This document shows, one piece after another, positions 1 through 10,456 of a stretch of 38,201 bases of DNA. Position numbers and translations under genes: made by a program. The stretch is from Richelia intracellularis HH01 (GTDB lineage: Bacteria; Cyanobacteriota; Cyanobacteriia; Cyanobacteriales; Nostocaceae). Position 1 is the stretch's first letter. Each line of letters opens with the position of its first letter. Where the stretch lies: positions 1 to 38,201 of the forward strand of contig NZ_CAIY01000075.1 in the NCBI RefSeq assembly GCF_000350105.1, written 5' to 3'. Under the pieces are notes generated by a model, which was given only the letters and a program-made list of their open reading frames with translations, did not search any database and was not told where the DNA came from.

Positions 1-1427
1 AGCTTAGCAAATAAAACATAATTATTCCTTATAAAGACTTTACATCAATATGTGGAAGCAACCTAGTGTTGGTTCTAATTACTTAAAAAGTATAATGAGC
101 TTAATACAGATATAGATTCTAATATTTTTTAGATATATGTGGCTTTTATGAACTATATATAAGCAATAAGATAGTATCAATATCAATCATGATATAAAAA
201 TTATAAAGAGTATGATATTACTACAAAATCAAAAGAATAAAAATCAAGAATTAATTTAATCAAGTATCGTTTGTATAAATTCTGTTATTAGATATGATTT
301 TATATGCACAGTTTCTCAGAGTTAAATTGGTAACTTAAGGATAAATATTTGCTATTAATAGACAATAGAAATTGTAATTGATATAAGCTTAATATAAGCC
401 TCATAAAAAAACATAGTAAGATAGTATTTTGTAAATCTTCAAATCCCAAAAAAAGCTGCAATAAATTTATGGCAATCGTATTAGTTATGGATCAACTTAA
501 GCTTTTTAGGATTTTGTCTTTGATATAATTCTATTATGGTGATTATACCCCTCAAAAAATATAAAAATGCTAAATATATTTTTTCTGGTAACAGTCACTT
601 AAAAAAGTCTAACTTATTTAATCTTATATTGTGATTTATTTAAAGTAATTATAAATATTTAGCAATAGTAAAATATAATGAATGCCATCACTACTTATCT
701 AATTTTAATAGATACTGGATAAATTTTTAATACGAATTGATCAAAATCATACCCCGTAAACTGCTAGAACTATATTATCAGGTCTTTAAATATAAATTAC
801 TAATTAAAAACTACAAATCCGAAATCTGTATAGCCCCATAAAAAGATATGAATTGGGAGTTTACTTAACAAGTAAATACTAAAAAAATAACTATAATTAA
901 AACATTTTTTTTACTTTCTTTATCTGGAATATTATGTACTTAGAAGTCTAAATATATCTTTCTTGGGTAGGGTTTAGCAGCTATGAAATTATCTATATAT
1001 TAATGTATGAATAATAGTTATATGAACAGAGCATTCAATGACTACTATTAAATATAATTTTTATGGACGTTAATAGGATTTTCTTTTATAAGAAAAGGGT
1101 CATATTCTTAAAATTATCTACAAAAAATAGATTGGTATAATTAATTGAAGAACAATATTTACCTCTGGCTTGGTAAAAATAATCCCAGACAATCATCATA
1201 TGTTAATAATACTGATATGAGTAGGTTTAAGTAGTTTTAATGATCCTATTCTTAGCAACTCTTATAGAAACTTTTAAAAATCTGATGAGATTTATTAACT
1301 AAAACTATTAATATTCATAAGTAATAAGTGCTGATAATAATCAGCCAATTTTTTACATAAAAATTAGAACTTGCAATATCTTTAATAAATTGGGGTTATT
1401 AAAACTTTTAACATAAAAATTGTTAGG
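1..1427. other. gene-free AT-rich region
   Basis: I see no credible coding sequence, RNA gene or strong inverted repeat here. Stop codons are dense in all frames. It lies downstream of the minus-strand SDR gene, so it would include that gene's terminator, but no hairpin followed by a T-run is evident close to the stop. It is probably eroded DNA. Confidence 0.6.
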
Positions 1428-2243
1428 TTAGAAGGCTATCTTTGGATGTATCAACTGATAACCGGCATCTTTAATTTTTTGATTAGATACATTATGTTGT
1501 ACCTGTTTGCTTTGATTATAATCCCAGATTACTGGTTGTAAACTATACTTTTCACAAACCTTTTCAATTACTTGACCTTGAGTTAGTTTAGAATCATCAA
1601 CTAAATTATATACTCCTTTTAAACTGTGTTGGCGTGCAAATTCAATAGCACCAACAATATCATCAAGATGAATCCAGTTTGCTGGTTTTCGACCATCTCC
1701 CAGACGGCTTTTGCCTGCGAATCTACTATATATTTTCACTAGCTCCCTATCTGGGCCATAAATTCCACCTAATCGCAATACACAAATATTTAGTTTTCTG
1801 CTAGACATAGACAATAATAATTCTTCTGTACGCAGTAAAATTCTACTTTTATCACTAATTGGGTTAGGATTATCTTCTTCACATACTAAGTTAATACCCT
1901 GATCCCCATACACAGAAATACTACTCGTATATATTAACTGTTTGAGTGTAGAATTGCCTTGTAAGACATTGACTAGAGCTTCAGCAGTTTTTAAATAAGA
2001 TTCTTCATAGGAAGATGCCTTACTAGCAACACTCACGAGGGCAATTTCTTGTTCTTTCAATATATATTTTAACTCTTCTGTATCGCTGCATTTTAACAAT
2101 CTCACCCTCTGTGATAATACTTGTAAATCAGGTATTCGCTCAGCCGTTGTTGTCGTGACAGTAACTGCCAAGGATCTTTGGTATCGCCAGTACCGGGCAA
2201 CTGCAGAACCAACATATCCACATCCAATGATTACAACATTCAT
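1428..2243 (-). CDS. SDR family NAD(P)-binding oxidoreductase / nucleotide-sugar epimerase-like
   Basis: A 271-residue protein starting at ATG. The N-terminus has a Rossmann dinucleotide-binding motif, GCGYVGS at about residues 8-14, directly after a beta strand. Further motifs typical of extended SDR proteins are YTSSISVYG around residue 105-113 and LRLGGIYGP around 157-165. The tyrosine of SVYG lacks the usual lysine four residues later, so this looks like an atypical SDR (YeeZ-like) rather than a standard sugar epimerase. The substrate cannot be inferred. Length is normal for the family and the frame is intact. No good ribosome-binding sequence precedes the start. It stands alone, with over 1 kb of non-coding DNA on each side. 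The family call is firm; the function is open. Confidence 0.85.
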   Translation of the reverse strand: MNVVIIGCGYVGSAVARYWRYQRSLAVTVTTTTAERIPDLQVLSQRVRLLKCSDTEELKYILKEQEIALVSVASKASSYEESYLKTAEALVNVLQGNSTLKQLIYTSSISVYGDQGINLVCEEDNPNPISDKSRILLRTEELLLSMSSRKLNICVLRLGGIYGPDRELVKIYSRFAGKSRLGDGRKPANWIHLDDIVGAIEFARQHSLKGVYNLVDDSKLTQGQVIEKVCEKYSLQPVIWDYNQSKQVQHNVSNQKIKDAGYQLIHPKIAF

Positions 2244-3471
2244 AATGAATTAATAAGAAAATCTTAATTATTGTAAATTTAGTATTAGAATACAAAGATA
2301 TTGTACTGTTTGACTATATCAAGATATCATTAAGTAATATAAACTTATTATTTGATGATATCCTTTATTTTTTTGCTTCTACTTATATAGAAAATCCCAT
2401 AAATAACAAATATACTTATTAGAGAATAAGTAAGATAGTAAACAATAGGTAACGGTTAATTTTAGTAAAATAAAGTGAATATTACACTAATATCAACTAG
2501 CATAGAAAGTTATCTAATTGAATAGTAAATAAGTTACAAGACCTATGATTAGACTATTGTTAGTAGTTGTATATATATAAATAATATTATACTATTTTAT
2601 TTTTAAATATAACCAATATTAAATGATTAGTTAGAATGACTTTTATTTAAAATAAATTACGTTAAAATTAACTACCATATGTATGGAATGAATACATTTT
2701 TGGTCGGAAAATTATATGAATACAAGGTAAATCAAATAAAATCATTTATTAATTATTCTTATAGAATTTGGTCAATTGTGATTGACAAAATTGAAAGTAT
2801 TATTTAGGCCAACCCAAAAGCCAGTTAAACAAATGTTTAATGGAGTTATTGACTGATACACTTAGAGTTTTAGTTGAAAACTCTCATCATCCCAATAGTG
2901 GTAGGATTTAATAATTATGGAAAATATTACAGATAGGTGGGTAAAAGCGGGTAGTATCTAATTTTAACTAGGAGAAACCTGGGAAATACTGGTAAAAATT
3001 CACACTAATCTTAATATCTAATAGTAAGTTTAACTTAAGCATCTTGACTGATAAAAGGAGACTGAGAGTCTTTCAGACTTCAAGAATAGTGAGGTAATAT
3101 CCTTATCTTCTAATAAATAAAGTAAAAAAGCCGTTAGTGAACTAATATATTCTGTATATATGTTTGTACTGGAGTAGAATCCTATAATTAATTTAGTAAT
3201 TTACTATAAATAGAACTAGACCTTTAATAATTATTTAAAGCTTACTGCTACTTAGGTTATATGATTTTTATCTAAAAATAAAATAAAGTATTATAAGTAG
3301 ATAAAAATTTTCATAGAGAATCAATGCATACTTGTTGATGTTATTCCTTTCCAAGAAGTTAATAAGCACCAGTATTATGTAACATAACTCAAGCAGTCCT
3401 TGAAATCTTTTACAGGAGAGTGATATTTATCATAAATAAATATATTAATACTTGATTAGCTAGTGTTTAAG
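2244..3471. other. gene-free AT-rich region
   Basis: No credible gene was seen. It contains an 8-bp-stem inverted repeat (2323-2362) followed by a T-rich stretch on the plus strand, and a 7-bp hairpin at 2865-2883. Presumably it carries the SDR gene promoter at its left end and the end of the deacetylase transcript at its right end. Confidence 0.55.
2323..2362 (+). terminator. possible plus-strand hairpin with T-run
   Basis: Arms GATATCAT (2323-2330) and ATGATATC (2355-2362) are exact inverse complements. A run of seven T follows shortly after on the plus strand (within ctttatttttttgc). The 24-base loop can pair further. The shape resembles a rho-independent terminator, but no plus-strand gene precedes it; it sits upstream of the minus-strand SDR gene. 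The role is therefore doubtful. Confidence 0.25.
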
Positions 3472-4406
3472 TCAGGTTTTAGATCTTAGGGATTTATTTT
3501 TTTGTGATTCTGCTAACTTATGTTTCCTATCGTCGGCTTCTAGTAGTTCTGGAATTGTTGCAAAAGTGTATCCTTGTCCTTTTAGTTTTTTAATCATTGG
3601 TGCTAGGGATTCTACTGTGTTAGAACGATTGCCACCACCATCATGCAACAAGATAATACCACCCGGTGTTGATTGTTTAACTACACTGGTAACTAAAGTC
3701 CCCACTGAAGGACGTTTATAATCATTTGAGTCAGCAGACCACATAACAATAGTGTAGTTTTTCTCCTTAGCATATGCAACCAAACCGTTATTTAACATTC
3801 CGCCAGGGGGCCGAAATAAATTGGTTTTTGCCCCTGTTGTTTGATAAATTAGCTCTGAGGTGCGATCAATCTCAAATGCAGCAGCTTGTGGATTATGGTA
3901 ATGATATCTATGATTCCAAGTATGATTGGCAATCACATGCCCATCATTCACGATACGGCGTCCAATATCAGGTTTGTTCTTCAACGCCTGACCAAGTACA
4001 AAGAATGTTGCCCTTACTTGATTTTTTTTAGGATGTCTAGTATTTCCCTAGTATGATTATCCCATGGTCCATCATCAAAAGTTAAGGCAATTAGCTTTCT
4101 TCCTCGGGTAACTTTTGCCTGATTAATTATCACCCCTTGAAATCCTTCTGGTCTATTGTAGGCTAAGCCTTTTTTAAAAGCCTGGTTTTGCCAAGTGCTC
4201 AGCATTGCTAACCGAAATTTCTCAATTCGCTTTTGAGTTTCACGATCTGTATTGGTCTGATTTCCGCCTCTGATATATTTTGAAGTCTGATTGACAAAAA
4301 TATTTGATTTTACAGATATTATTAAACCAAAGACTAAAGTAATAAGCAGGGGTAGTAGGGTAAATATGATGGCTTGCAGCCCGGTAAATGGTTTGTTATG
4401 TTCCAC
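3472..4406 (-). pseudogene. polysaccharide deacetylase (NodB homology), frameshifted
   Basis: Two adjacent frames encode one carbohydrate-esterase-4 protein. The first part (4406 to 4014) begins with GTG, preceded by a strong ribosome-binding sequence AAGGAG (complement of 4414-4419). It carries an N-terminal membrane anchor (about residues 10-30) and the TFDDGPW metal/catalytic motif. It then hits a stop just after an A8 run (complement of 4022-4029). The second frame continues the same domain: ATFFVLGQ, the HxxxH-type zinc motif HVIANHTWNH, RPPGG, MWSADSNDY and ILLHDGG. One more A in the run would join them as ILKKNQVRATFF, giving about 311 residues, a normal length. All active-site motifs survive. 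It is therefore a recent frameshift, a sequencing error in a homopolymer, or a gene read by slippage. Confidence 0.85.
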
Positions 4407-5374
4407 TACATAACTCCTTCAGGGGTGGGAGCATTGGAAAAGTCTGATACTGGTATTTTATAGTACACTATCTGAATACTTGTTTAAGTAAGCAGGTGAC
4501 TTTTGTTTTTCTCATAAACGATGTATTTTGAGAGAGTAATTTAGAAATAAATGATAGAATCTTAATTCTAAATTTCTTTTATGTTAAGTTCTCATATTAA
4601 TATCCCTAATTATTAGATCATCTATTATAACAATAAAACCTACCTATTTGATTGTTGATTTATTTGTATTTATAATGTGTTTACAATATAAATATTGACT
4701 TTTGTATTTCATTCTACATATTACCTCACCGATATACTATCACATAGTTACCACATTAGAGGTTATTACTTTTATGTTTAAGTTGGATTAAAATTACAGT
4801 ATTTTCAATTAGCTGTTACTTAATCGAATTAATCGAAACATTGCCTGGCAACCAAAAATAGATATAAGCATTTATAATATTTATTATAAATTATATTGAA
4901 TTTAATTCCAGAAATATTTGATCGGATAGCAATATCTGCCCTTAAACTTAGTTAATTATTATAAATACAAATGTATTAGTATTTCAGTTGCTCCATATTG
5001 GTAACGTTTACTGTATTAGTTTATGCAAGATGAAACCTAAAAATAAAATTGAATAATCATGTAATAATACGGAATTTTACATAGAATTGTAGCAATTTCT
5101 ATTAGTTAAAAACTTTATTCTAATCAGAGAGAAGTAAGTATTCTTTTCAAGAATACTACTATTATAGTTGTTAGGCATAATATAATTATATCTATTAGGT
5201 AATGATAATCAACGAAAAATACTGGCTTTTTTATATGATATATTTATCATAATTTAATTATATACTTTCTTTGAATTCATCAATATTAGTTTACACAAAA
5301 AATCACACCGATTAAAGTATAATATAAGGCTTTTATCCTTATATATCAGATAATCACAGCAATATTTATGGAAC
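4407..5374. other. gene-free AT-rich region
   Basis: No gene was recognised. A 9-bp stem with a 3-base loop lies at 5137-5157 (AGTATTCTT / AAGAATACT), about 220 bases downstream of the M16 gene stop on the minus strand but without a T-run. The deacetylase promoter should be just right of 4406; I could not identify it with confidence. Confidence 0.5.
4414..4419 (-). promoter_or_regulatory. ribosome-binding site of the deacetylase GTG start
   Basis: AAGGAG on the minus strand lies 7 bases before the GTG codon at 4406-4404. It is a near-ideal Shine-Dalgarno sequence in a window where most genes have none, and it decides the GTG start. Confidence 0.6.
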
Positions 5375-6649
5375 CTACTTTAGGATATTTTCTGCAGTTG
5401 TTTTTTGGCCAACTAAAGATATATAGGCATTCTGTAAGTATTTACGTGCAATTTTAATTGTATCTTCTATACTTACCCTAAGAATTACTTCTTGAAATAG
5501 TTGATCAAAGTCAATTCCTAATCCCATAATTTCATACCAGCCATAAACCTGTGCAATTTGAGCATTAGTTTGTTTCCCCAAAGCATACTGACCTAAAATC
5601 TTATTTTTTGATGTTTGTAGTGATGCTATTGATAGTCCATTCCTAGAGAGCAGTTCCACTTCTTTCTGCATTCTAGACAAAGCTTTTTCAGTATTTTCTG
5701 GAGCTGTACCCATATAAACTATAAATGATGCGGGGAACATGCGTGTGGGATAAAAGGCTGATACTTCATATGCCAAACCTTGTTTTTCCCTCAATTCCAC
5801 AAATAAGCGGCTAGAAATTCCATTCCCCAAATAGGTAGATAATATTTTCAAGGCTGCATAATCAGGTGAATATACAGACGCGCCCAAATAACCTAGCATG
5901 ATTATTGACTGATGAGTATCTTGAGGAGTAATTACTTGTTGCGGGAAAACTGAGATTTTAGATAAGTTTAATGCTGTAGATAATTCTGTATTTGGTATTT
6001 GCCAATCACCAAATACTTCCTCAATTACAGTTTTTGCATGATGTGGATCAATCTGCCCAGAAATGCTAATAACGATATTATCCGGCCGAAAATATTGTTG
6101 ATGAAAATAGAATAAATCTGTATTTTTTAAATTCTTTACAGAGACATCTTCACCTAGAATTGAAAGACCATAAGGGTGATGGCAATACATCACTTTTCTT
6201 AATTGATCTAAAGCAATATTAAATGGTTGTTCTTTTTGGGAACGGATATTTTCCAAGATAAGCCGTTTTTCCAACTCAACTTCTGACTTTGCAAAAGTTG
6301 GTGAGCGTAAAATTTTTCCTGCTAAATATAAAATTTCTGGAAAATCGCTAGTTATGTTTTTCAAAGATAATAAGAAATAATCAGAATGTGCATGCGTACG
6401 AAGACTCGCTCCTAAAGACTCTACCTGTTCAGCAATATTGAAACTTGATAGTCCTTCACATCCCTTCGTAATTACTTCAGATAATAAATGGGTTAAACCT
6501 GCTTTATCCCGACTTTCATATGAACTACCAGCACGTACAAAAATCTTGGTTGCAACAATATTACAATTAGGATTCGCTGTTACCAACAATACTATTTTAT
6601 TACTTAGGGTACTTCGGTAAATTTTATATTCTAGCTGCGAACTAATCAT
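5375..6649 (-). CDS. M16 (insulinase/processing peptidase) family protein, non-catalytic type
   Basis: A 424-residue protein with the two-domain architecture of M16 processing-peptidase subunits. The catalytic zinc motif HxxEH is degraded: the equivalent stretch reads HLLSE at residues 54-58, with E changed to S and the second H changed to E. The domain still has the conserved arginine-tyrosine region near residues 280-300 (SSRLFVELREKQGLAYEVSAF is the region; R and Y are present). This pattern marks the substrate-guiding R/Y subunit that pairs with a zinc-binding HxxEH subunit in a heterodimer. In many cyanobacteria the two genes are adjacent, from my knowledge of the family. Here no partner lies in the window; upstream is a 2.3 kb gene-free stretch. 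The frame is intact and the length normal. It is probably cytoplasmic or periplasm-facing; no signal peptide is obvious. Confidence 0.88.
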   Translation of the reverse strand: MISSQLEYKIYRSTLSNKIVLLVTANPNCNIVATKIFVRAGSSYESRDKAGLTHLLSEVITKGCEGLSSFNIAEQVESLGASLRTHAHSDYFLLSLKNITSDFPEILYLAGKILRSPTFAKSEVELEKRLILENIRSQKEQPFNIALDQLRKVMYCHHPYGLSILGEDVSVKNLKNTDLFYFHQQYFRPDNIVISISGQIDPHHAKTVIEEVFGDWQIPNTELSTALNLSKISVFPQQVITPQDTHQSIIMLGYLGASVYSPDYAALKILSTYLGNGISSRLFVELREKQGLAYEVSAFYPTRMFPASFIVYMGTAPENTEKALSRMQKEVELLSRNGLSIASLQTSKNKILGQYALGKQTNAQIAQVYGWYEIMGLGIDFDQLFQEVILRVSIEDTIKIARKYLQNAYISLVGQKTTAENILK

Positions 6650-7484
6650 TTAACTTTGAAGTTTATACTTTAAATTTATGGCGTAGTTATATATATTTTT
6701 TTAATACATATAACTACCGTGAGATGAATATTTAGATAATTATGTATATAGTTAATTTTAACTTAAAAATTACTGACTCAAATAATAAATTCTCAATTTA
6801 TAGATGTTAACAATCAGTATTTTATAATATTTATGAAATTTCCCCTATTTTGCTCCTCATTTTTTGTTACACAAATTCAACTATTAATTGGGCATACGGA
6901 ATATTATTATAACATCTATAAAAACTTTCTATCTGGTGATGGGTTATATATAAAATTAATAAAAGTATTGATAATATATTAAATTCATAAATGTTACTTG
7001 AATATTCTAGTGTTGGGATGACAGGGAGTAAACATCTGGCTTATAAAATTTGAGAAGAGTTACTATATAATTACTTAACAGGCAAATCTCTTTAGCAAAT
7101 ACCTCCATCTGGTCGATCATGAATAAGATGAAAATAACGTATAGTTATCTGGAGAATTATGTATTGGTTCTTCTTATCTACTTAATACTTAATGTCCATA
7201 AGGCTTATTTTAGTATGCATTATGTAGTAAAGGTTGAAGAATAATCAACATAAGTATAGCTAATACGAGCACTCTTAAATATTAACTCGATTTTAAACTC
7301 CTGGAATAGATTTACCTGGGGCTGGTTTGACTTTACCCTGAATAATCAATCCCAAAATAAGAATTTGGTTCTCTGATAAAACTATTATTTACCAATACAT
7401 CAGCTAAAATCATGAAGTATGGAGAATTATTGATGTGTTAAATTCAAGCCATATTTGAAGAATTTAAATCCTGATAAACATTTA

Positions 7485-7530
7485 ATCCTGGAAAATTTAG
7501 TATAGCTAGCTATACTAAATTTTCCAGGAT
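7485..7530. repeat. perfect 46-bp palindrome
   Basis: Bases 7485-7507 (starting ATCCTGGAAAATTTAG) are the exact inverse complement of 7508-7530, with no loop; the centre is GCT|AGC. Neither side has a T-run, and the flanking genes diverge from it, so a terminator role is unlikely. It could be a protein-binding site, a remnant of a palindromic mobile element, or a DNA cruciform-forming sequence. Confidence 0.9.
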
Positions 7531-8925
7531 AGCAAGGGGTGATAATTAAGCCAGGTATTTTTCCTTAGGCATAGAAGACATAGATTAGCATTAAACCAGT
7601 AAATAACAGTGTATTTCATCTAATTTTAATTAATAGCAAGTTAAATGCTTTTATCATTTATATTTACTTACTATATAAACTATTGAATTATAGCAATATG
7701 GCTAACCCTTAAGTGTCATCATAATGATAACTAATATTCATAACCCATCATACAAAGTTTTATCTATCAAGGTTAGTATCTCAATAGATATTCATATATA
7801 TAAGTAAAAACATTTAATTAATAATATAGAAAAGTATATACTATTAATAGTATTATGGGTTAGATTAACTTTGTCATATCTGTTACCCGTACAGAGATAA
7901 CACTATACTTGATAAGAGGTTTGGAACCTTGTCTATGGGTTTTGCCAATGATGAGTAAGAATCTCTTATAAATTGAATTCATCGGAGCTAGCTATAATTA
8001 TAGTAGATACTACAACAATACCTGTCTATAAAAATAAAAAAATTAAACCTGAATCTTTGCATAATTATATTTAGTATAATAGTTATGTTACTTATCTCAC
8101 TCTTATTATATTCAGTTACTTAATCCTAGTTTTATACATATCTCTGCAAAAAGTCTTTGATAAGCTAGGTTCTTCATGAAAATAAGGATTAGATTTTAAC
8201 TTGGTAACTTAATATATAAATAATGTTGCCGGTTATGAAGAACGTAGTTTTCTATATTTTTGTGGAATGAGTAATTGATTGGGGAGTAATTGCAGACTTC
8301 ATATACATGCAACCAGTATAAACATATTTTTATAGCTGGGGTTAACATTTGAATTTAGGAATATTTTTATTTTGTTAGAAATTTACTGTGCGAAGATTTT
8401 TATATTGACTTAATTGATGATAATTATCTCTGCGTGGATTCTAAAAGAAATTGAAGATATTCTAATGCAATTAGAATTAATGTAAGATTTAGATCAATAG
8501 TTTTTCTTAATGGGGTTTAGCATAATAGTCTTGAGTTAATGCAGAACTCCTAGCTGGTTTACACCAAATAAAAATTGTTGGATATGAGAAAAAGATAGGT
8601 TATTTATGAAATTCAGTAATTTATTGTGCATCACGATTGATCAACCATAATATCAAGAACTGTTATATATTCTGCTATGATTCATATCACCATGAGGCAA
8701 TCAGCATTCTTGTTACCTCTGATAACTTTTTAAATATCCTTTTATAAATATTTGCAAAATATAAGAATACATTCTCCATACAATAGTTTACCTGAGAATA
8801 ATAGGAAAATTGTTTATACAGATTTTGTTCAACTGACTCTGATTTTGGGAATGATTAATAGTAACAAGTAAGTGAGATAACGAAGTAGTAATTGTAAAAA
8901 ATGCTACAGATTATTACTTGTTAAT

Positions 8926-8930
8926 AAGGG
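8926..8930 (+). promoter_or_regulatory. ribosome-binding site deciding the ATG at 8936
   Basis: AAGGG lies 5 bases upstream of ATG 8936. It favours that start over the in-frame TTG at 8918, which lies before the AAGGG. Confidence 0.5.
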
Positions 8931-8935
8931 TCTTA

Positions 8936-10456
8936 ATGGCAATATTTGAATTAGACAATACAATGTTTGATATGAAAGATGATTGGGATTCTCAAAAAGT
9001 TAAAGAAAGACGTAGGCTGAAAGCTCTATCAGAACTGAATTTACGACAATCAGAAACCATTCCCGTTTTTGAAGAAGCTACTCAAACAGCCGCTCATTTC
9101 TTGTCTGTGCCAATTTCAATTTTGGGCTTTATTGATCAAGAATTTCATTGGTTTAAATCAGCGATTGGTCTGTCACGCCTGGGATTCATGAATCCACTAG
9201 CACAAACTCGCCAACTCTTACGCCAGGAATCTTTTTGTAATTACGTAGTCCAAAATACTCAAGTTCTAAAAATAAATGATACTAGCAATCATGCTGAGAA
9301 AAATATTTCTGAGAGCAAATTAACTAAAGGTTATGGAATTCGTTCTTACCTAGGAATACCACTAATAGATTCTGCAGGTAATTGTTTGGGTACCATTGCA
9401 GTTATGGATTTAGTTCCACGTCGGTTTAACCATCAAGAGATTGAGCTCCTACAAGTTATTGCTCGTTGGGGTATGAGTGAATTTGAGCGTAATCGACTGC
9501 TAAAGCTAACTTCGGCAGGACCTATAAATCAAGCCAGTTGGCAAATAGAAGAGGAGATAAAAACAAAACCACAGATTATTTTGTCTCCATCTTTAGTTTT
9601 TGAAGCTCCAACTTCCATCTGTAATCTCAAATTGAAATTATTAGAACAATTAACCCAAGAATTGCGTACTCCTTTAACTTCTGTATTGGGAATGGCTAGT
9701 GTTTTAGGAAGAGAAATTTATGGCCCTTTAACAACTAAGCAAAGGGAGTATATAGAAATTATTCAACATAGCGGGAATTATTTACTTTCTCTTGTCAACG
9801 CAATTAATGAATTAGGAATGATGGCTGATAATGATGCCATGAAATTAAATATTACCCCTGTAGATATTGAGATGTTATGTCAGCAAGCAATTAGCACTTT
9901 AGAGGAAGTTGCCCATTGTCGTGAACAGGATATTCGCTTATCTATTGAACCTGAATCTTCTCGCATCTATTCCCTAGATAGAGACAAAGTTAGACAGATA
10001 CTTTATCATCTAATTTCCAGTATCATTCAAACTTCTGCTACTGGTAGCTTAGTGAGAATTCATATTTCTTGTAAGGAAAATCATTTAAATATTACCATAT
10101 GGGTTTCCCATCCTTTGCCAGGAGAGGGTGTAAAAGATATCAATTCTTTATTTCACTTAAGTAGTTTGCTAAATTTAGAACTTAGTAGCTTAATTCCTAA
10201 ACTCAATCATCATTCTCCAGAATCTGATAATTCCAGCAGCAAATCTATTCTGTTCCAGAATGACAAAAAAGTAGCCATAGGAAATAATTCTATTCCTGAG
10301 AAAGAAGAAGTAAAATCAAGTTTTTGCTCACCTCATGAAAGTTTAGGTCTATTACTCAGTAGTCATTTATCACAATTACATGGTGGACATATTTCCACTC
10401 ATGGTTCTCAAAAATCAGGATACCAATATATTCTATCTTTGCCAAAGTATCAATAA
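8936..10456 (+). CDS. GAF domain protein with degenerate histidine-kinase module
   Basis: About 506 residues from ATG 8936. Residues about 40-195 form a GAF sensor domain: FLSVPISILGFID, ESFCNYVV, YLGIPLIDSAGNCLGTIAV. A histidine-kinase-like part follows. The H-box reads LTQELRTPLTSVLGM, where the phosphoacceptor histidine of the usual SHELRTPL is replaced by Gln241. The ATP-binding part is also degenerate: the N-box is LYHLISSIIQ without its asparagine, the DxGxG box is not recognisable, and only a trace of the second glycine box remains (LGLLLSSHLSQLHGG). No membrane segment is seen, so it is probably cytoplasmic. I infer a sensor or scaffold without kinase activity. I recall cyanobacterial relatives with the same TQELRTPL sequence, so this may be an old family rather than recent decay. 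The frame is fully open. Confidence 0.85.
   Translation: MAIFELDNTMFDMKDDWDSQKVKERRRLKALSELNLRQSETIPVFEEATQTAAHFLSVPISILGFIDQEFHWFKSAIGLSRLGFMNPLAQTRQLLRQESFCNYVVQNTQVLKINDTSNHAEKNISESKLTKGYGIRSYLGIPLIDSAGNCLGTIAVMDLVPRRFNHQEIELLQVIARWGMSEFERNRLLKLTSAGPINQASWQIEEEIKTKPQIILSPSLVFEAPTSICNLKLKLLEQLTQELRTPLTSVLGMASVLGREIYGPLTTKQREYIEIIQHSGNYLLSLVNAINELGMMADNDAMKLNITPVDIEMLCQQAISTLEEVAHCREQDIRLSIEPESSRIYSLDRDKVRQILYHLISSIIQTSATGSLVRIHISCKENHLNITIWVSHPLPGEGVKDINSLFHLSSLLNLELSSLIPKLNHHSPESDNSSSKSILFQNDKKVAIGNNSIPEKEEVKSSFCSPHESLGLLLSSHLSQLHGGHISTHGSQKSGYQYILSLPKYQ

Larger units (their letters stand above)
6650..8935. other. 2.3 kb gene-free region between divergent genes
   Basis: This is the longest gene-free stretch in the window. 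No intact gene is visible. Near 7300-7370 on the minus strand there are short protein-like tracts (for example QGKVKPAPGKSIPGV before a stop) in different frames, which could be gene debris but are too short to assign. A perfect 46-bp palindrome lies at 7485-7530. Promoters for the M16 gene (left, minus) and the GAF protein (right, plus) should be here. Confidence 0.5.

Noticed and set aside
7295..7440. Minus-strand protein-like tracts (QGKVKPAPGKSIPGV; LVNNSFIREPNSYFGID) in two frames
   Set aside because: Each is under 35 codons and bounded by stops; I could not tie them to a gene or to the missing M16 partner.
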